A DNA stretch of 64,000 nt from positions 25,606,639-25,670,638 of the forward strand of contig OY741272.1 in assembly GCA_963514095.1 (NCBI GenBank). Reading direction: 5' to 3'. The stretch comes from Eutrigla gurnardus (taxonomy: Eukaryota; Chordata; Actinopteri; Perciformes; Triglidae). Under the pieces are notes generated by a model. It did no database searches. It was not told the origin of the DNA and saw only the letters and a program-made list of their open reading frames with translations. The translations under genes and the position numbers were made by a program. Below, one piece after another: positions 1 through 12,799 of the stretch. Positions within the stretch are counted from its first letter, which is position 1, and every line of letters begins with the position of its first letter.

Positions 1-318
1 TAACAATGTGATCAATATCTTTTTTTACAAAACAAGGACAGACAATGGGCACAACGTTGAACTGCAACCCATTAACCCGCCCCCAAATGGTGGATGTTGC
101 ATTTAGTGTTCATCATGAGCGTTTGCATAATACAGCACATTATGTGCCGCGTATATAAAGTGTTGTTGCTCATCTTTTACAAAAGAAATAATGAGACAAA
201 ACAAACTCAATCGAAGCTTGGCACATTTTTTTTTACATTTTGTATAAAAAAATGTAAATGAGACGCAGTTTGTTATTATACTTTGTTAATACGTTATGAA
301 TTCGGTTTAAGCTCCACA
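1..318. other. 3' flank of the galnt8-like gene
   Basis: AT-rich sequence downstream of the galnt8-like stop codon, expected to hold its 3' UTR. I see no minus-strand AATAAA here and no other gene. The polyadenylation site may use a variant hexamer or lie outside the window. Confidence 0.4.
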
Positions 319-3300
319 TCAAAAGCTTTTGAGGAGATGCTCGATCCTCCAGCTCTGTCCCGTGCACCGCTGAATGACGAGCTGGTAGTAAGAGTTTTCT
401 CCCTGGGCCACTTCCAGACATCTATTTGTTGCTCTGTTTCTGATCGAATGACCCTGCAGAAGAAAATGATGACATACAATAATATGTTCAAGAACCTTTC
501 GTGTTGGATTGGACATTTATGACGTTGGTACTGGCAGCATCGTTCAGATAGTTTCTGTATCTGAGGTCTTACTTGTCGGAAGTCCCAGTGCATGTGGAGT
601 TGGCTTCGTGTTGCCAGCTGACAGTCGTGCAGCGTGGGAGTGCTGCCGGAGCCCGGATCCACCAGGCAGCGGTTATTATTATATTTGTGAGATTTAATCC
701 CCCCGATGAAGATTTCACCATCCGTGTTGTAGAAGCAATGCTGGTGAAAAAGAATGAGTTGTGATTTAAACATTTCAATTTTATTTGTATTATTTGTTTG
801 TTTTTTTGTGAAGCAAAAACAAACAGTAGTGATTTGACAACAATAAAGATAAAAATAAATAAAAATGAGGAGGGGAAAAAAGAATGAAAACAAAAAAAAC
901 TACAAAAAAAGAGAAAGAAAGAAAATAAATCTAGTATTATATTAAGTGTTTTTAAATAATAATATTAAAAATAACTTATATTTTATCATATATTATTTTA
1001 TTATATTAAATGTATATAGCTCCTTTAAAAACAACAGTTTACAAACACAAACGGGTCTATACACAAATACAACTACACATTAGCAGAGCAGGAGAAATGA
1101 TAGGTAGAGTTTAAGAGTTAAGATAAGGTAAAACTAACAGTAGAAAGCCATAAAAAATAACTAAAATAAAATTAAAGAAATTAAAAAGTTTAAACAGGCG
1201 AATAATAAAGATATAATGCAGCTACTGCGTTTTTAGAGTGTTTCGGAGAAGCATGTGTTTAGTGTAGTTGTGAGTATGGGAAGAAAGACAATTCATCATT
1301 TCAGTATTTTCTCAGATCACCTGTGGCTGCTGGAGGTGGCATCCATACAGGACGGGTATGTTTCCTGGGATGTCCCCCTGGTCCACACAGTAGTCCCTGA
1401 GGAGGGTGTTCTGCAGCTGTACAGTGTTATGACCATGTGAACATTCATTGATTTTATATTAGGGATAGAAGTCATCAAATACCGATTTCTGATCATCTCC
1501 CTCACCACACCGTAGCCCAAGAGGTTCTCCCACGTTTCCAGACTTGGATAAACGTTGTCCAGGTACCACTTGAAAGGTTTACACTGCAGCTTTTCTCTCA
1601 GCTTCTTCCTCTCGGACACGTCGCCAATATCGATCCCGTGATTCTGTGTGTCATAAAGTGGTAAGAGATGAGCACGGACGACAACATGCAGCATGCACAA
1701 CACCAGGAGCCTGAAACCGGAGCAGTGATGATGAAAAGGCAAAGGATAAACATGAAATAAAATAAAAATAAAAAAAGATTTAAAACATAATGAATGGGTT
1801 AGCTAGAAAGCCCACGTCCATAAATCACCAGAGGGAGTTAACCTGAAGAGGAATGTTCCAGGCGATGAACACATTTGGCTTGTACTCATCCAGCCAGATT
1901 TCGGCAACCCTCAGGGCGTTTCTCCTCATGGCAGCGTTGAGGTCGTTTGCATACGGTTTATGTGACCTCTCGATGTGAGCGACCTTTGAGCAAGGCACCA
2001 CCTCTACGCTCCCTCCACACAGCCACACCTGCAGCAGGAAAGACACACATCACATTGTCATTGGAAGTTCAGCTGGAAATTATTTTAAATCATTATTTCT
2101 TCTTCTTCTTATTATTTTTTTTATTTAAATGTTATTATTAATATTATTTAAATTTAATTATTTTCTTATTTGCTTAACCGTTTCGGCTACTCACGCGAAT
2201 CCCAAGCTCGACATTTTCTCCCCCGTAAACTGTCATCCCACCATCGAGCCCACCGATTTCTCCGAGGAAGCTTCTGTCTGCTGCAAAGATTCCCATAAGA
2301 GAGGGACTCCTGTCCGAAACAGACAATCAGTCCCATAGTCTCATGCAAAAATGAACGCTGCCTTTAAAAAGCAGCGATACAATAATTATTTTGTATTTAA
2401 TAGAAAGAACAGGGTAAGATAAACTGTCAAAGTAATGTAAACACTGGTAATTACCATTAAACACAGAAACAGTATTTCACAGTGGTAAGAAAAGTGCTTC
2501 TTCATAGGTCAGGGTCTACTTTAATCATCCCACTCACAGGGTAAAATAATGTGTTCCACATACTTTCCAGGCTGCGATTCGTCCCCCGTCTTCATCCACT
2601 CCGGCCTAAAGGACTCATATATGCACCACAAAGCCCAGTCAAAGCCGTGAGCGGACGTGATGTATCTTTCCACATGCAGGTCATCAAAGTGCACCTTATC
2701 AAACACGGGCGACACCACCACCGTCCTGTCGGCTTTGATGCGGGCCAGTAAAGGTTCGGCCCTGGGAAGGACACCCAAATGAGTTCTCAAATGTGGGATT
2801 AGAACCAGGCAGCGAAGGAAGCGTTAAAGTGTACATACCATCCCTCTGTGGCTTCAACGTGGGCGTCCAAAATGACCACGACATCAGCAGAGGCGTGCTC
2901 CCAACCCGAGATCCGGGACTGGGACAAGCCCATTTGTCGCACGTGACGCACTTTCTTTATGAGTCCGGGTCGCTCTGAGTGAATCTGAGTAATGTAGTCC
3001 TGCAACGGCTTCCCCAGGTCATCTGGGAATATAGTCCACACAGTCAAATGTGTGAATGAATTAATTGAAAATGCATGGCTCATGGTTTTAGAGGAACATC
3101 CTCGTGCTTTAAAGTGCACCGTTAAACGTACTGTAAGTGCTACAGTCGTCCACGAGGATGATTTCCCTCAGCAGGTGCTTCGGCGTGTGGGTGATGATGC
3201 TTCGTATCGCCCTTTTAATGATCGAAAGAGCTTCGTCTATGTAGATCAGCACCACGCTGACGGTCGGCAGGTCGCTGGGGTAGGTCTTCATCAGGCATCT

Positions 3301-6264
3301 GAGTGGAACCAAACATAGAGTTAAGGTCTCAGTCTCAGTGTTGCATCGTGGGTATTATGAGCGGACGCAGGTAAAGATTACAAAGAACTTTAGATCATTA
3401 TTTGTCCGTAGTTGTGTGTCTTATTCTGGATAAAGGACTTTTATGCCTCGTCACAGCACATTGACTTCATGTATTTCTGACTTTTTGAATGTTTCCAACT
3501 CTCACGCTCCTCCCCCACGACCACCGAACTCCTCCCCCTCGACCACCGAGCTCCTCCCCCTCGACTTCGTGCCCTTTGAAATCCCTTAGATCACGCCACC
3601 TTTGAAACGCGGGTCCGATGTTGACTCTGGTTTTATCACGGGCACCGTCACCATCTTTCTTTTTTTCCTTCTTTTCCACCGGAGTTTTCTTTTCCTTGGT
3701 TGTTTTGGACCTCCTCGTTTCGGTTTTTAACGAGGAATTAGAAGCTTGTTGCTACTTCCCTCCACCTCCCCCCTGTTATAGTGGTACGACCCGAGGGGGG
3801 AGGGGCTCTGTGTGTGCACGAACACAGCCCTGCGTGCTGATTGGTCAGGATGATCCGGGCGCTGTAGAACTTTGCAAAACAAACAACAGTCTCTACGTGC
3901 ATGTAGAGGCACGCTTTTTTTTTCCAAAAAACTGATGATTTATGTTGTTCTATCGGAGCGTAGTGTCGGCTTCAGTGAATATGTTGCCGACTGGGACTTT
4001 AATATTGCTTTGATACAGTTTTTCGCATATTCAAAATGCAGCCAATCATCAGTATTCTTTTTATGATTTATTAGATTTACTGCATATAAAACACTAGTAG
4101 AAGACGTTAGACTTCAATGCATCACAAGTTACTGCAAACATGTTCAAACCCCCTTCTAGAGTAGTTGTGAAGAAAGGCTACCTGCTGTCTCTTGTGTCTG
4201 GAAGCTTCCTGTCCAGTGGCAGCCTGTTGCTCAGGAAGGCGTTGTATCCGTAAATCTGGAAGAGAGCTTCAGCCTCCTTCTGTTCCTCCTTGGGCAGGTC
4301 ATCGCCCCACTGGGCAAACAGGACGGAGTTTGGATATAATTTTGGCATCACGATCTTCACTTTCTCTTCCTGGTCCACGTTTGGAAGAGGTTCACCGACG
4401 GAGCTCTTTCGACCAGATACTTCTATCAGCTTTGCTTTGGTGAATCGTGTTAATAAAAACACCAAAAAAAAGACAGAAATCATAAACAGCGTCAGTAAAA
4501 AAATAGTATAAATCTGTTCTGGCAACTTAGCTGGAAAGTTTGAAAGCCAAATCTTACTCCCTCAGTAAAATCAAATGTACAAAAACATCTAATATAATAA
4601 AGGTTCATTTTTCCTGTTTTTCCAATGACAATTTCAATGCTGAGCAGTTGCAATATTTGAAACATTAGACACAATACACCAACTATATAGACATTAATGA
4701 TTCACTTTTTCACTTCAGAAATCATATGAAAATCGAGCATCAATGTCCGAACGCGTCATTAAAGTTCATATACACAATGAGAATCATCACCATTCTCATT
4801 GGATGCAAGTTTCCCATTAATATTGTCCGTAATGGACCGTAAAATGTTGGATTGAAACTTTCCAAGGAGATTTATTTTGTCATTTAATGGGGGTATATAC
4901 CGAATATACATTTTGTATATCTGTGAGCGTTTCAGACAGATGAGCAAAGGTATATTCAGACAGACAGCTTGAGGAAAAATAATGTGTTCTTTGAATCATT
5001 GGGAATGAGCGTAACGTGTCCCCTTTAAGTAGAGCTTCTCAGCACACCTTCAATTGTATGTCAGGTTAAAATAGAAATAATGTTATGTTTGAGAAGGTGA
5101 TACATGCTTCAATATGTAATCTACAGTCCTGTTCTGCATGAGAAATAGAAGAACTAACACATTACTGAGTTACTGCCAATCACTGCCAATGAAGCATCTC
5201 TGTAGAAAACCCCCTCCCCCTCCAGCCTTCCTGAGCCCGCCCCCTCTGCTTCTGGGTGGAGCCCAGAGGTCATTTAAGGGTCAGCTTCTCACCTGTATCA
5301 GCCTTACATTGACAACAAAGAAGCTGGCAAGCCCGCATCCCTCTCTCCTTGGTTTAGTTTATTCATTTTTCCTACGTTTGTAAAGATTGACCTAGAATAC
5401 CTTTTGTTCACTTGTGGTTTATTCAACCAGGAAATGTTTATTGGATCTGACATCCTTTGTTGTCAGAGAAACCAGCTAAAGAAGTAATAAAGAGACTGGA
5501 AACCCCCTCTATGTGCTCATCTGTTCTACAGACAGACCGTTATGTTGATCTCAACTCCAGAAACCTGCACCCAGTCTCTAAACCAGAGATCTTCAAAAGG
5601 GGGTCCCCAAGATTATTTTATCCCAAACTGTTTTTCTTCCAAAATTTAAAATATATATATAAAAAAATACACATTTACATTAATCCAACATATAAATGTT
5701 AATAATTGTTGTGTAAATGTGAAATTGTGATGTAGAAATGCCGATATAGAATTTCAATATGTTCTATAAATATATGAATCAGTCAACAATTATTATTTTA
5801 ATAGCTTAGCCTTGTATAGGCCTACATACATCATTACAAAGTACCTTTATAAACTGCCCTATGAGCTGCACTTCACATTATTATTGGCCCGGTTTAATAA
5901 GCAACACAATATGTAATGGGGGGGGGGGTCCCTCTACTGGGTCACTATCAGCCTTGGGGGTCCTTGGCCTGGAAAAGGTTGAAGACCTCTGAGCTGTAAA
6001 TGTCAGACCTTTAATAAAACACAAGCTTACATCATCCCAATCCTTTTGCCAAGTATTTATATTTAGGTTGCTTCTGAATTGACACTCACTCAGCTTGTTC
6101 AGGGTCTTTTCGATCCGGTCCAGTTTGGTCCTCACAACCTCTGGCTCTGAGATCTCCACTGGAAAAGATCTGCCTGTTGTCCAACTGGCCAGCAGGTAAA
6201 TCATGATGTATATCAAGAGTAAAAAGGCTCCAATGATTCCAGCTCTCCGCAGGTACGTCTTCAT
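319..6264 (-). CDS. galnt8: Polypeptide N-acetylgalactosaminyltransferase 8-like (GALNT8 type)
   Basis: Golgi type II membrane enzyme family that transfers GalNAc from UDP-GalNAc to Ser/Thr and so starts mucin-type O-glycosylation. Exons by hand: 6090-6264, 4182-4434, 3132-3298, 2839-3022, 2564-2761, 2195-2309, 1843-2028, 1506-1643, 1321-1410, 573-740, 319-453. They total 1809 nt (602 aa) with all phases consistent. Seen in order: a short basic cytoplasmic tail and a transmembrane helix (residues about 8-28), a stem, and a GT-A domain with the DxH metal motif (LDAHVE). Then come YGGENVELGIR, the metal-ligand His in PCSKVAHIER, and a C-terminal ricin-B lectin domain (CVDQGD, RCLVDPG, RCLEV). 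YGGEN replaces the usual WGGEN, which fits the GALNT8/9/17/18 branch, whose activity is often weak or unproven. The start of exon 2 is the least certain border (CA|AAG chosen). It lies in tandem with ndufa9, as in other vertebrates. Confidence 0.93.
3507..3566. repeat. 22-bp minisatellite, about 2.7 copies, galnt8 intron
   Basis: Three successive pyrimidine-rich units of the form CTCCTCCCCC followed by ACGACCACCG or TCGACCACCG, with a 22-bp period, in the intron between exons 2 and 3 of the galnt8-like gene. Shadow reading frames across it are low-complexity and not credible as coding. Confidence 0.7.
5584..5991. mobile_element. Short non-autonomous DNA transposon (hAT-like MITE)
   Basis: Imperfect terminal inverted repeats, CAGAGATCTTCAA at the left and the complement of GGTTGAAGACCTCTG at the right, enclose about 0.4 kb of AT-rich non-coding sequence in intron 1 of the galnt8-like gene. 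The CAGAGRTCTTCAA end is the style of many fish hAT MITEs. I could not settle the target-site duplication. Confidence 0.55.
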
Positions 6265-7245
6265 GGTAGGTCCTCGTGAAGGATCAGAGCGTGTAGTTCT
6301 GTCTCTTCTATGCCAGCCACGTTAGCTCAAGCTGTACAGAAACGCATCTTATCTGGAAGATAAACGACTTTCGGCTGACATTTGTTTATGGAAATCTACA
6401 AAAGCTTAACGAGGCTAACGTGTAAACTACAGCCTAGTAGCGACCTAGTGACTTGAGTGTGGAGCGGTGGACTGACATTATCTATCAAGCAGTACATATC
6501 ATGGTTTCAAAGTACACTTGGGTATTTAGTGCGACTACAAAGCCTGTTCATTCTCCCTTGACATTTTTATTGTTTTATTGCACTCCAAGTATATCTTTGC
6601 TATTAGCAACAACCTTGATTAGATGTGGGCCGGGCTTAAATACTGCAATATTAAAGCAACTCTACTACCTTAAATACATATTCATCCTATGTGTTGTCTG
6701 TGTTTGTTCTATTTTAGTAATTGTATATAATTATTTCACTTGTGTTTCTTACTAGCTCATTTGTTGTTAATGATTTATGTAAAGTGGCTGCTGGTACACT
6801 GCCAACTTCCTTTAGGGATGAATAAAGGTACATAATTACACCCTTGTGTTATGTCTTATTACAACTGTTCAGGCTCTGCCAGCTATTTGTAAGTATTACT
6901 CTCTATTGTATTTAGTTCTGAGCCCAAACTTGACCCCTCGAGGACATTTACATTGTTGTTAAGGTTTTCTGTTGTCTTGATGGAAAATAAACATTGCAGT
7001 TTTCCTGCAGACAGCAGAGTTTACTGTTGGTCTACATGGCTTGGATTGTGTGTGTTCTGTAGTGCAACTATGAAATGTAAAAGTCTAATGGGGCGAACAT
7101 GAAGAACGGGTGGAATGGTAAAGTCATATCTAAAGAAAACACTTGGAGACAACCTTGGAGGATATTTTTCTATTTATGTACAGAATATAGTTAAAGACCA
7201 AACAAGCAAAGGTACTGACATCCTCTGGCTGGTGTTCTTGATAGT
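6265..7245. other. galnt8 5' flank and ndufa9 3' flank
   Basis: About 1 kb between the galnt8-like start codon and the ndufa9 stop codon, with both genes on the minus strand. The first 150 bp should contain the galnt8 5' UTR and promoter; no TATA box is obvious. Two close minus-strand AATAAA hexamers (complement of 6566-6571 and 6574-6579) are possible polyadenylation signals for ndufa9, but they would give a 3' UTR of nearly 700 nt. A plus-strand AATAAA at 6821-6826 has no gene in front of it. A 100-codon plus-strand frame at 6453-6755 has no recognisable features and I do not call it. Confidence 0.35.
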
Positions 7246-10200
7246 TTAATAGTTGACCGTCTTGGCCGGCTTCGTCTCATCCAGGTCAGCTTCCAGGTAA
7301 CGGAATCGGCGATGGCGACGCAGAATCTCGATTGCCCTTTGTTCTACAGTGGAAGGAGTGATGCCCAGATCCTCCAGACCAGGAAGTCCTGGGTACTTCA
7401 TGTCTGTTGTGTGAAACTGGGAAATAAAAAGCGCAGTACGGAATTAGAGTTCTCCGTGGAGGCTGCAGTTACGTGTCAAAATGTTTCACATTATATCAAG
7501 ATGTTGGTCGTCTCACCCTGTCGACTTTGTCTGCGGTTGTCCACGGCTCAAAGGGGTTCATTGAGAAAAACTGAGCAGCGAGGCTGAAACAAAAAACAGA
7601 AACTATTACACAAGAGTACAGTGGTATACCACAACAGCACCCTGCAGAGGTTTGCATTATTTATGGCTCTGTAGGGGAACACTCTGATGAGCGGGTTGCT
7701 GATTTGTTTGTATGTGTTCAATTTGCACACCACAAACATTGGGTAACATGTAAAACATTTCTGCAGAATGGGAAATAGGATCGACGAGAAACAAATACAG
7801 AAACAGCTCATGTGTATTAATGTTGGGTTTACACTTTGCAATCTACAAGCTTCTGGTGTAGTTGGTTGGCTTACGTACATAAAAAAGCACTTACTGATAG
7901 AGTGGGCGGGGCAGAGGGTAGGGCACAAACGGTCTGTGTGCCACGGCGTAGATGTACTCCACCAGGTCATGAAGGAGGTAACGGTTGGGACTAGACGACA
8001 ACAGAAACCCATTTATGAAGGAGAGCATTCATCATGTAGATCTCACAGGTGATACAAATCCAGGTCATAAATCACAGACACAAGGCTACCCAGCCTTCAA
8101 AACAACGTTCCTGTGCAAGACACAAGGTATGCACCTTTGTCCCACCTCATTATTCCAATCCAACCGTTTTGTAAACACCATTCATATGGGGAGTGTACAT
8201 CACATGATGAATGACAGGTCTAAAATAATATTGAATACGTTTGGAATGTGAAAACGCCAGAAAAAACTAACACACTTAATCAATGACAGTTATTGACTAA
8301 TGCACATGAAACAATAATATGCAAAAAAAAAACATAATTAAAAGTAAAAAATAATAGTTACTAGGGCTGTCAAAGTTAACGCGTTAATAACGCGTTAACG
8401 CAACATCCTCTTAACGCCGTTAATTTTTTTAACGCGCGATTAACGCTCGGTATTTAAAAAAAAAAAAACGCGCATTGTATGATTTATGGCCATCTGTGGC
8501 ACCTGTAGTCTTGATCCAGAGGGAAGGTGCCTGTCCACAGGCAGCGGTGTTTCCCCGCGTCCCATTCATTGTCTATGTGAAAAGCCGTGCAATGCATTCT
8601 GGTAGCGTTGCGGCGAATGTCGAGAGACTGCGCGCGAGTTGGCCGCTCCTCATTTGCCTAAAGTATAAGTCGAATCTACTTTATGCTAATCAGAGGCGCC
8701 GGGCTCGACTCGCCGCCTCGGGAACGCTCGCATTTGCCAAAAAATGCGATTAATTTGCAATTAATCGCGAGTTAACTATGGACAAAATGCGATTAATCGC
8801 GATTAAAAAAATCAATCTTTTGACAGCCCTAATAGTTACACAACAGTATGAAATAAAAACAAATAAAACGTCAACTCATTACAGTAAAATAAGTGAATAG
8901 GTAAGTCTTGAATTATTGTTTAAAGATTTTAATACCAGCAGCTCTCGGAGCATCGTAGGTAAAACAAGTCAAATGATTTTAACATAAATAAGGGAACTGA
9001 CCACCTACCCAACTAATGCATACGTCTTCCCATTAGCATCGGGGTCTCTGACGGCATTAATTATGGCCTTGGCCACATCCACCACCTGATAAAAGAGACG
9101 TGTTAGTTGGGTTCATTTGATGAGCACATTCACTGAGTAGAGGTATTTAGTGTGTGTGGTTCCCTTTAGACAAAATAGGACTGTGAGATATTGGAAAGCC
9201 AATACATTTGTTTCAAAGTACATTGTGATTGGACCATATTTGCTGCAGTCATGCTTCAAACCAATGATGATGCCCAGTAAGGCAATGAGAACAGAATGAA
9301 CTTCTTAGTAATCATATTCTTTTGAACTGGAAACGCATTACTGCCAGCCACGCAATATTTTACAAAATACTTCTGAAAGTTTAAATGTATTATAAAATAT
9401 TAAAACAGCTGCTTCCCATCAACAAACTTACATGAACAGGCTGCTTCACAGTCTTCTTCCCCATGCCGATGAGTGGAACAGCATTGCCAAACCAGCGCAT
9501 GTCTTGAGAAGAATGACATTTTCACTGGTTAGCTGTTAACGAAAACATTTTGAATACTGTGGAACAAGAAGTCGAATTGTTTTAGCAACAGCTCCACTTG
9601 TGCTTGATGAAGGGATGCCAATGCATTTAATTAAGTAGCACAAATTAGGAGTGTCCATGACGGAGCACTAAATGGACGGCAAACATCACTGAAAAGGAGG
9701 CAACATTCCCTGAAACAACCACACCTTTAACTCACACAAAACGGCTGTCTTACTTGCATAATAGTTGAAGAATCTGTCCTCCCTCCCAAAGACCTCAGCG
9801 GGCTTCATGATGATGGCGTCAGGAAACTCATCTCTCACCGCGTTCTCTCCTACAGCCTATGATAAAGGGACATTACATACAATGACCAAGCACATTTCTA
9901 CAGGTTAACCCTCACTGGCGTTTTCGTCATTATACTGTGTGCACTGTGTCGAAAGAGCTCTTCACCTTGTTCCTCAGGTATTTGGACTGACTGCGTATGT
10001 CGGCATTGAGGTGAGACATGTGGACCAGCTTTGTAATGCCGGCCTGTCTGGCTGCCTTGGCAATCTGCTGAGGGATGGTGACGAAGACATCATCAAAGCC
10101 ATAGTTCCTGTACACACAAAAGAGAAATATTTCAGAACGCTTGCCTGCAATTCACAGAAATGTCCTGCAAGCAACATTCACCGATACTTCATTTCCAAAA

Positions 10201-11923
10201 TTCTATTTCATGTGAACATGAATACATGAATCAGATACTTCCAGATATTTTCCCAGCCTACCTCGTCTCCCACTCTCTGCCCACGAGGTTGATGACAACG
10301 TTAGAGTGCTCCAAGGCCCGTTTGATGGAGTCTTTGTTCCTGGCGTCCCATTCCTGCAGCAAGACAGAGCAGAGATAATGTGCAGTTCATTAAAGGCCCT
10401 ACATTCAAAAGATTCCTACATTCATGAGGGCTGCAAGATTTCTTCAAGATACCCGTGTGTGTTTGTGTTTCTGGGTGCATCTTACCATGAAGATTATCTG
10501 TCCAAGATCACCCATGGGCCTCAAGTACATGAGGTCATACTGATCACAGCGGTGAGGGACTATGATCTGAGAGCCAATACGACCTGCAAAGTTAATAAAC
10601 ACAAATTCATTCTCAGCTGAAGCAAAATAGGAGAATGTTGAAATAACTTTTCAGGACAATACAAGATTTTTCCAGGACTTTTCTCTCTCTCCTCATTTTC
10701 CATTGGTCAAATGTTTTCCAGGATGCGTGGGAAACCCGTCAGAATATGTTTATGTGTTGTTTTTTCACTTCACTGCTACTTGACTTGACCAAGAGCGTAA
10801 AGTAATTACGTTTCTCACAATTTTGTTGCAAGCAGGTTCCATAAATCCTGCTGGGATACCGACTACCATTCAAACAACATTTAGACTCAGACAACAATAT
10901 AATACATAGGCCTAACTCTTCTCCCATGAGATCTTATCTGGGATACCCGAGATGTTTACAAGCACAAGCTCAAAATACACAAGTTTGCTGAACATTTAGC
11001 ATACATTAGTATGTGTATATAACTTCATTACTTATTTACACTAACTCACCCAGCCTGTTGACGACATATCGACCCAGAAATCCGGTGGCTCCAAACACTG
11101 TTGCCGCTATTCCGCTGGAGGAGGAGCGTCCTCCTTTCCCTTTGGGGATGACGGCATCGTGGAGCTTCCTCTGCTGGACGGTGGTGACGGAGGCAGCTGA
11201 CCACACGGCCGTGGAGCAGCTGTCTGTTCAGAGGACACAACAAAAACAACAACACAGGCAGCATCAACCGGGAGAATACCACTTGTCAATGTATTCTAAA
11301 ACCAGTCGATCTTTAATCATAATAATTATTTTCCTTTTTGTTTAAACTGTTCTGTCTGGTCTCTTAAATTGTATGGCATACCGAGGTGTGTTACTTATTC
11401 CGTGATTTAACTGTTCATATAAATTGTGAAAGAAAACAATACATTTCAACACCATCACCAACTACATATTTGAATTACTTCAAATTGGAGATAATTAAAC
11501 GGTGACACTGAGAAACTGTTCTATTATAACACAGGTCGTCAAATTAAAAGCTGTTGCGTTATTGAAACGTTAACTATGTTTATGAAAACCGACAGGGAAG
11601 GATCATAGCTACAGCTCAGCCTTTAACGTTACTTTATTAACGCACTAACTGACAGGTAGCTGATAATAACACAGATATTCAAAGATACTACTAGCTAGCT
11701 GAAGCCCTTGCTAGCCGAGCCTGTTAGCAAGGTCACTGAAGCCGAGTGTGCGGTCTAACTGTGAGTCTGGGTTAGCATGACGTATGCGTATACGTATCTG
11801 AAATCACAACATTATAGTCTAGCGTGTTAATTTAATATTCAAACACCCGTCCTGGTAACGTTACTCACTTGAAATCCTTGGAAGGACACTCGCAGGACGG
11901 CTAACCAGCGCTACGGCCGCCAT
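7246..11923 (-). CDS. ndufa9: NADH:ubiquinone oxidoreductase subunit A9, mitochondrial (NDUFA9)
   Basis: Accessory subunit of mitochondrial respiratory complex I, an atypical short-chain dehydrogenase/reductase that binds NADPH and sits at the junction of the peripheral and membrane arms. Exons by hand: 11869-11923, 11050-11223, 10486-10583, 10262-10353, 9966-10107, 9754-9856, 9432-9502, 9009-9085, 7895-7990, 7517-7583, 7246-7416. Total 1146 nt, 381 aa, close to the mammalian length of about 377; phases agree at every junction. The N-terminus (MAAVALVSRPASVLPR) is Arg/Ala-rich without acids, as in a mitochondrial presequence. The Rossmann nucleotide motif is GATGFLG, preceded by HDAVIPKGKGGRSS. 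Later conserved blocks are EWDARNKDSI, YLRNKAVGE, GREDRFFNYY, NPFEPWTTADKVDR and the end PAKTVNY. The start is the ATG in AAAGATGGCGG, a good housekeeping context. The gene looks intact. Confidence 0.97.
8362..8831. mobile_element. 470-bp hAT-type MITE in ndufa9 intron with 8-bp target duplication
   Basis: Terminal inverted repeats TAGGGCTGTCAAA and TTTTGACAGCCCTA bound the element. The sequence ATAGTTAC occurs directly on both sides (8354-8361 and 8832-8839), a perfect 8-bp target-site duplication as hAT transposases make. Subterminal parts are full of TTAACGCG/GATTAATCGCG inverted motifs, typical of binding-site-rich hAT ends. There is no coding capacity. It lies in the intron between ndufa9 exons 8 and 9. 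Confidence 0.92.
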
Positions 11924-12000
11924 CTTTCCGACTACGGCATCCCGTGTGGGCCAAAAAGCCGACGGCGATCACGACAGTAGTGATGTGACTTCCGAAACGG
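11924..12000 (-). promoter_or_regulatory. ndufa9: Proximal promoter and 5' UTR of ndufa9
   Basis: The 50 bp upstream of the start codon are GC-rich and TATA-less, ending in a CGGAAAGATGGCGG start context. At the complement of about 11986-11993 lies CGGAAGT, an ETS/GABP (NRF-2) core, a factor class that commonly drives nuclear genes for mitochondrial proteins. That core is inside the terminal repeat of the transposon that begins at 11978, so part of the promoter may be transposon-derived. Motif assignment is by eye. Confidence 0.45.
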
Positions 12001-12799
12001 AATATAACAATTGCATATATTGCATATAACAATGTGTCATTTGTTTATTTTTAATAATGTTTCTTTAATTCAACCTGTATTCTACTTAAATTAAGGACAC
12101 CTAAGACCGGCTCATTTCATAGTGGCACATAATTAGGAGTTTTCTTTGGCCAGACATGTAGTTCACAGAAGTGGCCACTAGATGCCACTGTAGAGTCAGG
12201 TTTCATATTCGTTTCAAGGCTTCAACATAGTGATGGGCAAAGGGAAGCTTCGAAACAGTTCGAAGCGATGTTTCAGTATGTGTTGAAGCCTTGAAACGAA
12301 TATGAAACCGGACTCTACAGTGGCATCTAGTGGCCACTTCTGTGAACTACATGTCTGGCCAAAGAAAACTCCTAATTATGTGCCACTATGAAATGAGCCG
12401 GTCTTAGGTTTCCTTAATTTAAGTAGAATACAGGCTGAGTTACAGAAACATTATTAAAAATAAATAAATGACACATTGTTATATGCAATACAATAATCAA
12501 AGATTTTTATTCAGAAATAATATTTGTTCAGCTCTTTTTGAGCTGAGTCTGACACTTAAAAATGTCTTAGTCAGTTGGTACAAATTAGGGAAGACAGCAC
12601 GTCGCTCTTGCCAGTATTTCAAATGATCTGCCCGTCTTGGAATAGCCGTTTAGAAACATAGAGGCGTTCCTTCAATCACTGAACTACAGTCACGTGACAT
12701 GGGCGTTTCAGAACCGCTTTTCGGCACAGCGTTTCGAAACGTTTCGATCCGGGACTTCAGAGAAGCGCCGACAAGCCCGTTTCGGAAGTCACATCACTA
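11978..12799. mobile_element. Palindromic non-autonomous DNA transposon abutting ndufa9 promoter
   Basis: The ends are TAGTGATGTGACTTCCGAAA and its exact complement at 12780-12799. Inside, a nested inverted repeat of about 220 bp (roughly 12001-12226 against 12280-12492) could fold into a long hairpin. It shows features such as ACATGTCTGGCCAAAGAAA on one arm and the complement on the other. A second terminus-like TAGTGATGGGC occurs in the loop near 12230, so this may be a composite of two related elements. Flanking bases (CACGACAG and CAGGCCAG) give only an imperfect 8-bp duplication. No coding frame. Confidence 0.75.

Noticed and set aside
8475..8753. 92-codon frame inside the ndufa9 intron
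   Set aside because: It lies wholly within the 470-bp hAT-type MITE and has no transposase features.
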